A stretch of 11,761 nt of DNA from contig JBGOUJ010000191.1 in the NCBI GenBank assembly GCA_041477005.1, forward strand, positions 1 to 11,761, given 5' to 3'. This stretch comes from JBGOUJ01 sp041477005 (lineage in GTDB: Bacteria > Acidobacteriota > Terriglobia > Bryobacterales > JACQDG01). The notes beneath the pieces are model-generated. The model was not told the origin of the DNA and did not search any database. It saw nothing but the letters and a program-made list of their open reading frames with translations. Made by a program: the position numbers and the translations under genes. Of this stretch, positions 4,826 through 11,244 are shown one piece after another. Numbering within the stretch: position 1 is the first letter of the stretch; each line of letters opens with the position of its first letter.

Positions 4826-7135
4826 CTATCCCACCCGCCTCAACAACTCACCGAAGCGGGGGTCGGCACGCAACCCATCCAGGCGGGCGTCGGTCTTGAA
4901 CTGGATCGCCAGCCAGACCGAATGTTCCTCGCAAGCCCGGCCGAGCCATTCCATGGCCGCCTCCCGGTCCCCCAGGCCCGCGTGGATCACGCCAACGAAA
5001 TACGGGTCGATGTAGCGTCTCTGCATTTGTCCACGCAGTTCCGCCAGCAGCTTCCGTGCTTCCGCCTCGCGCCCCGAAACGGCGTAAGCATGCGCCAGCG
5101 CCGCCGCCGCGCCGGGGTTGCCTTCTATGAGATGGAGAGCCGCAAGGAGCGCCCCGATGGCTTCCGCATACATCCCTTTCTGGACGAAAGCCATTCCGAC
5201 CCAGTAGTGGGCCTGAAAGAAGTTGGGGTCCATTTCGAGCGCCCGGCGATACTGCTCGATCGCCTCGTCATACCGCCGCGCCGAACAGAGCGCCTGGATC
5301 TCGTGTGCATTGATCACCAGCGACAACGGATCCAGCTCCTTGGCCCGCTGCATCTCCCGCACCGACTCATCGGAGCTTCCCAACTGGCCCAAGAAGAGCG
5401 CATACCAGTCGTGGGCCATGGCGTAGCTGGGGTCGAGCTCGATCGCTCTCCGGAAGTCGCTGTCGGCTTCTTCCCAGTCCCAACCGAACCAGCGGGCGTG
5501 GGCCCGCGAAGCATACCCCTCCGCGAGGTGGTCATCGATCGCCAGGGCTTTGGCCGCAGCGGCTTTGACCTTTGGAATGCTCTCGCTTGCCGGCAGCTCG
5601 CTGTACACGCCCAGAACCAGATAGCAATCCGCCAGTCCCGTGTAAGCCTGTGCGAAGTTCGGGTCGGTCTCGATGGCGCGTTGAAAGTAATCGATCCCCG
5701 TCTGTAGACCCTCGCTGGTCCGCTTGCCGAAGTGGTAGCGACCCTTTAGATAGAATTGATAGGCTTCGGGGTTTTCCGTCGAGCGCTGGACCAGGCGCTT
5801 CTTCCCCTCGCCGGCCAGCTTCCCGCGCAGGCTTTCGGAGATGCGGCGGGCGATCTCTTCTTCCACGGCGAAGATATCGGACAGCGGCCGGTTATACCGC
5901 TCGCCCCAGATCTGCGACTCCGCCGCCACGTCGATCAGCTCCGCGCCGATCACCAGCGTCTGGCCTCGCTCGAGGACCCGGCCCGCCACGACCGCCCGGA
6001 CGCCCAGCTCCCGCCCGGCCGCCTGCGGTTCCACGTCGCGCCCCTTGTAGCGGAATACCGTGCTCCGCGGCGTGACCCGCAACTGGGGAATTTGCGCCAG
6101 GCTGTTGATGATGGCCTCGGTGAGGCCGTCGCTCAAGTACTCCGCATCCGGATCGCGGCCGGCATTGTGGAAAGGCAGCACGGCGATCGAATCGATGGCC
6201 CGCGTCCCCACCGGCGCCAGCGCCCCCATGGCGCCCGACCCGCTCAGAATCGCCCGCAAGGCAAACGCCAGGTCTCGCGCCGATTGAAACCGCTCCTCGG
6301 GATTCTTTTCCAGACAGTGGGCGATCACGCGGTCCAGATCCGCCGGGACGGCCCCCGCAACGCCCGCCGAGACGCCCCCTGGGGCGCCCCCCGGTCCCAG
6401 CTTGCCCGATTCGGCGAGCGGCGGCGGCTCCTCGCGCAGGATCGCCGCCATGGTCTCGGCCGGCGTCGCCCGGCTGAAGGCCCGCCGCCCGGCGATCATC
6501 TCGTAGAGCACGCATCCCAGCGCGAAGATATCGCTCGCCCCCTTGGCCGCCTCGCCCCGCACCTGCTCCGGCGACATATAGCCCATGGTGCCCAGCACGG
6601 TCCCCGGCTCGGTCATACCGGTCTTCGCCTTCGACCCCGCCCGCCGCGACGGCCGCGGCGTAAATCGCGCCAGGCCGAAGTCCAGGATCTTCACCTGGCC
6701 GTCGCGAGTTAGAAAGATGTTCTCCGGCTTCAGGTCCCGGTGGACGATCCCCTTGGAGTGCGCCGCCGCCAGCCCGTCGGCCAGCGCCGCGGCGATCTCC
6801 GCCGCCTTCCGCCAGACCAGCGCCGAGCGCGTGACGCGGGTCCGCAACGTCTCGCCTTCCAGCAGCTCGGTGACCGCGAACGAGGTCCCTTCGAACGTTC
6901 CGAAATCGTGGATCGCCAGAATGTTGGGATGCGAGAGCGCCGCTACCGCCTTGGCTTCCCGCTCAAACCGGGCCAAGGCCTCGGTGTCCTTGGCCAAATG
7001 CTCGGGAAGCACCTTGACCGCCACCTCCCGCTCCAGCCGCTCATCCCGGGCCCGATAAACCTCCCCCATCCCTCCCACCCCCAGTGCAGAGAGGATTTCG
7101 TAAGGCCCGAGCCGAGTTCCGGCGCCGAGAGGCAT
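4826..7135 (-). CDS. Ser/Thr protein kinase with TolB-like region and TPR repeats
   Basis: This 769-residue protein joins three parts. Residues 12-295 are a eukaryote-like kinase: glycine loop GVGGMGEVY (19-27), ATP lysine K41, HRDLKPEN (132-139) with catalytic D134, DFG at 152-154, a Thr-rich activation segment and GYMSPEQ. All key residues are present, so it should be active. Residues 316-437 resemble the TolB/FlgO-like domain found in bacterial signalling proteins (IAVLPF, EYLSDGLTEAIINSL, QIWGERY). Residues 455-705 hold TPR-like helical repeats (for example around 480-500, 553-575, 621-640), which bind partners. No hydrophobic membrane span or signal peptide is seen, so it should be cytosolic. 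The ATG at 7133-7135 is the only start that keeps the kinase domain whole. Substrate is unknown; neither neighbour is an obvious target. Confidence 0.93.
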   Translation of the reverse strand: MPLGAGTRLGPYEILSALGVGGMGEVYRARDERLEREVAVKVLPEHLAKDTEALARFEREAKAVAALSHPNILAIHDFGTFEGTSFAVTELLEGETLRTRVTRSALVWRKAAEIAAALADGLAAAHSKGIVHRDLKPENIFLTRDGQVKILDFGLARFTPRPSRRAGSKAKTGMTEPGTVLGTMGYMSPEQVRGEAAKGASDIFALGCVLYEMIAGRRAFSRATPAETMAAILREEPPPLAESGKLGPGGAPGGVSAGVAGAVPADLDRVIAHCLEKNPEERFQSARDLAFALRAILSGSGAMGALAPVGTRAIDSIAVLPFHNAGRDPDAEYLSDGLTEAIINSLAQIPQLRVTPRSTVFRYKGRDVEPQAAGRELGVRAVVAGRVLERGQTLVIGAELIDVAAESQIWGERYNRPLSDIFAVEEEIARRISESLRGKLAGEGKKRLVQRSTENPEAYQFYLKGRYHFGKRTSEGLQTGIDYFQRAIETDPNFAQAYTGLADCYLVLGVYSELPASESIPKVKAAAAKALAIDDHLAEGYASRAHARWFGWDWEEADSDFRRAIELDPSYAMAHDWYALFLGQLGSSDESVREMQRAKELDPLSLVINAHEIQALCSARRYDEAIEQYRRALEMDPNFFQAHYWVGMAFVQKGMYAEAIGALLAALHLIEGNPGAAAALAHAYAVSGREAEARKLLAELRGQMQRRYIDPYFVGVIHAGLGDREAAMEWLGRACEEHSVWLAIQFKTDARLDGLRADPRFGELLRRVG

Positions 7136-7143
7136 CTGCCTGT

Positions 7144-7172
7144 ATTAGAAGCAAGGCCACGGCAAATGTCAA
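7144..7172 (-). promoter_or_regulatory. Promoter of the Ser/Thr kinase gene, nearly leaderless
   Basis: On the minus strand a perfect TTGACA (plus 7167-7172) is followed after 17 bases by TCTAAT (plus 7144-7149), five of six -10 bases. Transcription should start near 7137, only one or two bases before the ATG at 7135. No Shine-Dalgarno could then be on the transcript. Confidence 0.65.
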
Positions 7173-7188
7173 AAATAAATCAAGGAAG
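7156..7188 (-). repeat. Degenerate copy of the heptamer-repeat element
   Basis: The minus strand reads CTTCCTTGATTT, ATTTT, TGACATTTGCC, paralleling the CTTCCTTGATTTTTG..TTTTGCC of the better copies but with a four-base insertion and several changes. The -35 box of the kinase promoter lies inside it. Confidence 0.5.
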
Positions 7189-7231
7189 AGCCACGCTGGG
7201 TCCCGGAGGAAAGCATTGGAAAAGGCAAAGT

Positions 7232-7263
7232 GCAAAAGGCAAAAGACAAAAATCAAGGAAGGG
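7232..7263 (-). repeat. Heptamer-repeat element, inverted copy (left arm of palindrome)
   Basis: Its reverse complement matches 7346-7377 over 32 bases with one mismatch (CCCTTCCTTGATTTTTG, then T or C, then CTTTTGCC units). Further weaker similarity continues outward to about 7218. It has the same orientation as the degenerate copy at 7156-7188. Confidence 0.9.
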
Positions 7264-7266
7264 CCT

Positions 7267-7343
7267 CATTGTTTGAGTGGGCGCTGCGTGCGCGCCCCCC
7301 GACGCCCGGGCCCCGCCCGCCCCGAAGAGGCACTCAAAGAATG
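7267..7343. repeat. Inner inverted repeat and GC-rich centre of the palindrome
   Basis: CATTGTTTGAGTG (7267-7279) pairs with CACTCAAAGAATG (7331-7343) with one mismatch. The 51 bases between are almost pure G and C. Together with the outer arms the whole 7232-7377 stretch can fold as one long interrupted hairpin on either strand. Confidence 0.85.
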
Positions 7344-7349
7344 TTCCCT

Positions 7350-7402
7350 TCCTTGATTTTTGCCTTTTGCCTTTTGCCTTTTGCAATTTGCCTTTTGCCT
7401 TG
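7350..7402 (+). repeat. Heptamer-repeat element downstream of ntrX
   Basis: The 53 bases run TCCTTGATTTT, then TTGCC/TTTTGCC units, GCAATTTGCC and CTTTTGCCTTG. They equal the copy at 8849-8894 except for one additional 7-base TTTTGCC unit and one substitution, which points to slippage-type variation in unit number. Confidence 0.9.
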
Positions 7403-7439
7403 GTTGTCGTTCCTTTGCCGGCTGCCTTCTTCGGTTTTC

Positions 7440-8804
7440 CTACTGACTGATCCCGAGGGCCTTCATCTTCCTGTACAGATTACTCCGCTCCAGGCCTAGA
7501 ATCTCCGCGGTCTTGGTGACGTTGCCATGCGACTCTTCCAGCTTCTTGAGTATGTACTCCCGCTCGTAGGCGTTGCGGGCCTCTTGCAGGCTGGCGAATT
7601 GCGGCAGGCTCCGGCGGTCGATCTCGGCCGGGCGGCGGGTGGCGGGCAGGGGCAGGTGGCGCACGTCGATGCGCACCTGCGGGTTCATGATGACGATCCT
7701 CTCGATCAGGTTCTTCAGCTCCCGGACGTTTCCCGGCCAGGGGTAGTCTTCGAGCGCCTTGTAGGCCTCCGCCGTCAGCTCCTTCGGCTTCCGGCCGTAG
7801 GCCTCGGTAAACTCGCTCAGAAAGTAATTCACCAGCAGCGGGATGTCTTCCCTCCGCTCCCGCAGCGGCGGTACATGGAAAGGAACCACGTTGAGCCGGT
7901 AGAACAGATCCTCGCGAAAATTACCCCGCTCGATCTCGTCATCCAGGTTCTTGTTGGTGGCGGCGATCACCCGGACGTCCACCTGCACCGACGTCCCCGC
8001 CCCGACCGGCTCGAAGCGCTGCTCCTCGAGCGCCCGCAAGACCTTGGCCTGGGTCTTCAAGCTCATGTCGCCGACTTCATCCAGGAACAGGGTGCCGCCG
8101 TCGGCCTTCTGGAATTTTCCAACCTTGTCTTCGTGCGCCCCGGTGAACGATCCCTTCAAGTGCCCGAACAGCTCGCTCTCGATCAGCTCCTCGGGGATCG
8201 CCGCGCAGTTGACTTCTACGAACGCCTCCTCGGCCCGCGGGCTCTGGGCGTGGATGGCGTGGGCGACCAGCTCCTTACCCGTCCCGCTTTCGCCGAAGAT
8301 CAGCACACGCCCGTTGGTGGGCGCCATCAGCGCCAACTGCTGCCGTAGCGCCTTCATCGGCACGCTCTCGCCGATGATGTGGTAGCGCGACTGAACCTCT
8401 TCCTTCAGCCGCTCGTTTTCCAGAAGCAGCCGCCGCCTCTCCAGGGCGTTCTTGACCGTGACCACGACCTTCTCGATCGATAACGGCTTCTCAATGAAAT
8501 CGAACGCCCCCAGCTTGGTGGCTTTCACCGCCGTTTCGATGGTCCCGTGGCCGGAGATCACCACCACCGCCGGCCGCCGCACCGGCTCCATCGCCTGCAT
8601 CCGCGCCAGCACATCGAGTCCGTCCATCCCTGGCAGCCAGATGTCGAGCAGCACGACCGGATACGTCCGCGCCATGACTTGCCCCAGCGCTTCCTCGCCC
8701 GAGGCCACGGCTCGCACCGCATAGCCCTCGTCTTCGAGTACGCCGCTGAGCGACTCCCGAATGCCCGGCTCATCATCGACCACAAGGATCCAGTTCCTCT
8801 TCAC
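7440..8804 (-). CDS. ntrX: NtrX-like sigma54-dependent response regulator
   Basis: It is the output half of the NtrY/NtrX pair: phosphorylated by the kinase, it is expected to activate sigma54 promoters. With the GTG at 8802-8804 as start (454 residues, MKRNWILVVDDEPGIRESL), the receiver domain shows acidic D10/D11, phosphoacceptor D54, S84 and K106. The AAA+ domain has Walker A GESGTGKE at 171-178, a sigma54-contact loop reading GSFTGA at 218-223 where GAFTGA is usual, Walker B FLDE at 240-243, and WPGNVREL at 356-363. A Fis-type helix-turn-helix lies at 427-452. An in-frame TTG at 8825 would add seven residues unlike the family, so GTG is preferred, although its binding site (TTGGGG) is poor. 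The gene lies 228 bases after the histidine kinase gene, separated by repeats and a hairpin. Confidence 0.93.
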   Translation of the reverse strand: MKRNWILVVDDEPGIRESLSGVLEDEGYAVRAVASGEEALGQVMARTYPVVLLDIWLPGMDGLDVLARMQAMEPVRRPAVVVISGHGTIETAVKATKLGAFDFIEKPLSIEKVVVTVKNALERRRLLLENERLKEEVQSRYHIIGESVPMKALRQQLALMAPTNGRVLIFGESGTGKELVAHAIHAQSPRAEEAFVEVNCAAIPEELIESELFGHLKGSFTGAHEDKVGKFQKADGGTLFLDEVGDMSLKTQAKVLRALEEQRFEPVGAGTSVQVDVRVIAATNKNLDDEIERGNFREDLFYRLNVVPFHVPPLRERREDIPLLVNYFLSEFTEAYGRKPKELTAEAYKALEDYPWPGNVRELKNLIERIVIMNPQVRIDVRHLPLPATRRPAEIDRRSLPQFASLQEARNAYEREYILKKLEESHGNVTKTAEILGLERSNLYRKMKALGISQ

Positions 8805-8829
8805 GAAACCCCAAGCCCAAAACAAATGC

Positions 8830-8848
8830 GGCGCCGCCCCGCGGCGCC
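8830..8848 (-). terminator. GC hairpin before ntrX: possible attenuator or terminator
   Basis: GGCGCCGC (8830-8837) and GCGGCGCC (8841-8848) form a perfect 8-bp stem with a three-base loop. On the minus-strand transcript it is followed by GCATTTGTTTTGG, a broken T-tract, and then the ntrX GTG 25 bases after the stem. It could end part of the transcription from ntrY or control access to the ntrX start. Not a canonical terminator. Confidence 0.5.
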
Positions 8849-8894
8849 TCCTTGATTTTTGCCTTTTGCCTGTTGCAATTTGCCTTTTGCCTTG
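8849..8894 (+). repeat. Heptamer-repeat element upstream of ntrX
   Basis: This 46-base copy is in the same orientation as 7350-7402, so ntrX lies between two direct repeats about 1.5 kb apart. It abuts the GC hairpin at 8830-8848, just as the downstream copy abuts a GC-rich palindrome centre. Confidence 0.9.
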
Positions 8895-9032
8895 CCTTTC
8901 ACGTCTTTGCCTTTTGCCGTGCTTTCCCCGTCTTGCCCTCTGCCTCCCTCGTCTTCGCCTTTTGCCTTGCCTCTGCCGCCTTCCCCGCTTCCCGTCCCCC
9001 TGCCGCCGCTTTTTGCCTCGCTCTCCCGCCCG
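8895..9032 (+). repeat. Decayed pyrimidine-rich heptamer array between ntrY and ntrX
   Basis: On the plus strand nearly every base is a pyrimidine or part of a TTTTGCC/TTGCC word. A 17-base unit recurs with one mismatch at 8902-8918 and 8950-8966 (CGTCTTTGCC or CGTCTTCGCC followed by TTTTGCC). The array fades into CCTGCC/CCCG tracts toward 9032. On the ntrYX transcript this is a long purine-rich leader. The open frames across it are low-complexity artefacts. Confidence 0.75.
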
Positions 9033-11231
9033 TTATCCCACCCCGACCGCCGCCTTACTCTCCACGGTCGGTATCTCCACCACGAACCGCGCCCCCCGGG
9101 GCCGATTGTCTTCCACCCGTATGGCTCCTTTGTGCTCGGCCACGATTCTGCTCACGATCGCCAGGCCGAGCCCTGTCCCGCGCTCGCGTGTGGAAAAATA
9201 CGGCAGGAACAGCTTCTCGCGGTCTTCCGGCGCGATGCCGTGACCGGTATCGGCCACCACCAGCTCGACCGTATCGCCGTCGGCGCCCAGGGCCGTGGCG
9301 ATGGTCACTTCCCTTTCCGCCGTCACCGGATCGGCGTTGATGGCCTCGATGGCATTGTCGACCAGGTTCACCACGGCCCGGCGGAACTGCTCCGGATCGA
9401 CAGCCACCTGGGGCAGGCCGGGCGCAAGATGCTTCGAGACGTGAAGGCCCGCCAGCCTGCCGTTGTAAGTATCGAGCGCCGCCTCGACGACCTCGTTCAG
9501 GTCGCCGGGCTCCGGCTGCGCCGCCGGGAACCGGGCGAACTGCGAGAACTCATCCACCAGCGTCTTCAGCGTCACGATCTCCCGGGTGATGGTGGCCGTG
9601 CAACTGTGCAGCAGCCGCTCCAGCTCGATCCGTGCGCGCAGGTCCTGGGATGGGCTGTAACGCTCCAGCAGCCGGCTGATGCGCTCGGCCGAGAGGGCGA
9701 TGGGCGTGAGCGGGTTCTTGATCTCGTGCGCCACGCGCTTGGCCACCTCCTGCCAGGCCGCCGACTTCTGGGCCCGCAGCAGCTCGCTCATGTCCTCGAG
9801 CACGATCACGCAGCCGCGCGGCACCCCGGACGTCTCCGAGCGGCCGTCCTGCTCCAGCGCCGAAACGGTGATAGCCAGGTGCTGCGTCTGCCCGCCGGTC
9901 TCGAGATCGAGCGTGCCCGTCGCCAGGCCCGTCCTTTGCGCCCGCCGGATCAGCCGCCGCACCCGCGCCGCGTCGTCGGGCGAAAACAGATCCTCCAGCC
10001 AGCGCGCCGGCGCTGCCCGCTCCGGCGTGAAGATCCGCCCCAGCGCCGGGTTCACCCGCAGGATCTCTCCGCCCGCCGAGAGCGAAATGACGCCGGTCGG
10101 AATGCTCTCCAGAATCACCTCGGTGTACCGCCGCCGCGCGTCGAGCTCGTCCCGGCTGTGCTCGAGCTGCTCGGCCATCTGGTTAAACGACCGCACCAAA
10201 AGCCCCAGCTCATCGATGGCGCGCATCTCGATCCGGTAATCGAGCCTCCCGCTCGAAAGCTGCGCCGTCGCCTGCACCAGCCCCTCGATCGGCGCCACGA
10301 TCTGCCTGGACAGATACAGCGCCACCCACGTCGCCACGAACAAAATGAACAGCGTGATCAGCGACAGCAGCGCCAGGTAGCTGTACCGCAGGGATCGCCA
10401 GTAGGTGGCCTGCTCCTTGTAAGAGTGGTAGCGGGCGTCGAGGGCTTTCTGCTTGGCGGCCAGGTGCTCCGGCATCGGCCAGCCCGCCACCACCCACCCC
10501 ACGCGCCCCACCGGCCGAAACGCCAGAACCACGTCGGGGCTCTTGCCGCTGAAGGTCGGATTTACAGCCGAGGTGGACGGCAGCGCCTTATGCCATAACC
10601 CCCTCAGGTCTGCCCCCGCCGCATGCTCCACCAGCGGCGCCGGCCGCGCATTGTCGCCGACCGCCACATAGGAAACCTGGTGCGCCAGGGCAAATTGCCG
10701 CAGCTTCTTTTCGAGCTCCGGGATATGGCGCCCATCCTCGAGCGCCGCGCTGACCTCCGCCAGCGATGCGATCCACTCGGCGAGGGTTTCCGCCTTGTCC
10801 TGCGCCACATCCTTCAAGCGACTGTTGATGGCCAGCGCATCCTTCTGCAGATCCTCGATCGGCTGGTTGAACCACTTGTCCAGCGTCCGGTTGAGCACCT
10901 GGAAAGAGAAGCTGAACAGGAATACTACCGGCAGGATGGTCAGCCCCAGCGCCCCCGCCACCAGCTTGGTCTTGATCTTGGACCCCAGCCGGTTCCCGCG
11001 CCGCTCGATGTAGAGCTTGACAACGTTGCGGAACAGGATGAACCCCAGCGTCACCATCCCCAGAAACACCAGGGTCGAAATGCCCCACAACACCAGCGTC
11101 TGCTGCACGTCGTCGGGCCGGAACCCGCCGAACGACAGGGATGTCTGCCAGAAGACGAGCGTCATCAGCCCGAGCAGCACCACGCTCAAGCCGATCAGGT
11201 ACAGGCGCTGTTTTCGGATCTTGCGCCTCAT
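9033..11231 (-). CDS. ntrY: NtrY-like transmembrane sensor histidine kinase
   Basis: The 732-residue protein is the membrane sensor that phosphorylates the adjacent NtrX-like regulator. Hydrophobic segments at about residues 11-29, 45-67 and 92-112 give three N-terminal membrane spans. An extracytoplasmic sensing region (about 113-283) follows, then a fourth span at 284-308: the NtrY arrangement. A HAMP linker (309-361) and a PAS domain (about 368-480) lead to the kinase core: H-box VAHEIKNPLTP with phosphoryl-accepting H502, N-box NLVDNAIEA (622-630), G1 DTGHGI (661-666), F-box LFLPYF (674-679) and G2 GTGLGL (685-690). All catalytic motifs are intact. Start is ATG at 11229-11231 with an AAGGACAGG-type binding region overlapping the end of the preceding glycosylase gene 13 bases away, indicating one operon. 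What it senses cannot be read from the sequence; nitrogen control is only the family's classical role. Confidence 0.93.
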   Translation of the reverse strand: MRRKIRKQRLYLIGLSVVLLGLMTLVFWQTSLSFGGFRPDDVQQTLVLWGISTLVFLGMVTLGFILFRNVVKLYIERRGNRLGSKIKTKLVAGALGLTILPVVFLFSFSFQVLNRTLDKWFNQPIEDLQKDALAINSRLKDVAQDKAETLAEWIASLAEVSAALEDGRHIPELEKKLRQFALAHQVSYVAVGDNARPAPLVEHAAGADLRGLWHKALPSTSAVNPTFSGKSPDVVLAFRPVGRVGWVVAGWPMPEHLAAKQKALDARYHSYKEQATYWRSLRYSYLALLSLITLFILFVATWVALYLSRQIVAPIEGLVQATAQLSSGRLDYRIEMRAIDELGLLVRSFNQMAEQLEHSRDELDARRRYTEVILESIPTGVISLSAGGEILRVNPALGRIFTPERAAPARWLEDLFSPDDAARVRRLIRRAQRTGLATGTLDLETGGQTQHLAITVSALEQDGRSETSGVPRGCVIVLEDMSELLRAQKSAAWQEVAKRVAHEIKNPLTPIALSAERISRLLERYSPSQDLRARIELERLLHSCTATITREIVTLKTLVDEFSQFARFPAAQPEPGDLNEVVEAALDTYNGRLAGLHVSKHLAPGLPQVAVDPEQFRRAVVNLVDNAIEAINADPVTAEREVTIATALGADGDTVELVVADTGHGIAPEDREKLFLPYFSTRERGTGLGLAIVSRIVAEHKGAIRVEDNRPRGARFVVEIPTVESKAAVGVG

Positions 11232-11244
11232 GGAAACCTGTCCT

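Larger units (their letters stand above)
7136..7439. other. Non-coding repeat region between the Ser/Thr kinase and ntrX
   Basis: These 304 bases hold the kinase promoter, a degenerate repeat copy, and a long imperfect palindrome of heptamer repeats around a GC-rich centre. Open frames here translate into repetitive Phe-Cys-Leu-Pro strings and are not credible genes. Bases 7403-7439, just after the ntrX stop, show no clear terminator. Confidence 0.75.

Noticed and set aside
7230..7499. Open frames encoding Phe-Cys-Leu-Pro-rich strings such as FAFCLLPFAICLLP (also near 8761-9340)
   Set aside because: These are direct translations of the TTTTGCC heptamer array; they are low-complexity, overlap real gene ends and have no plausible start signals. 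They only look like signal peptides.
8849..9032. Possible CRISPR array
   Set aside because: The repeated word is 7 bases in a near-continuous low-complexity tract, with no regular 20- to 40-base unique spacers and no cas genes in the window.
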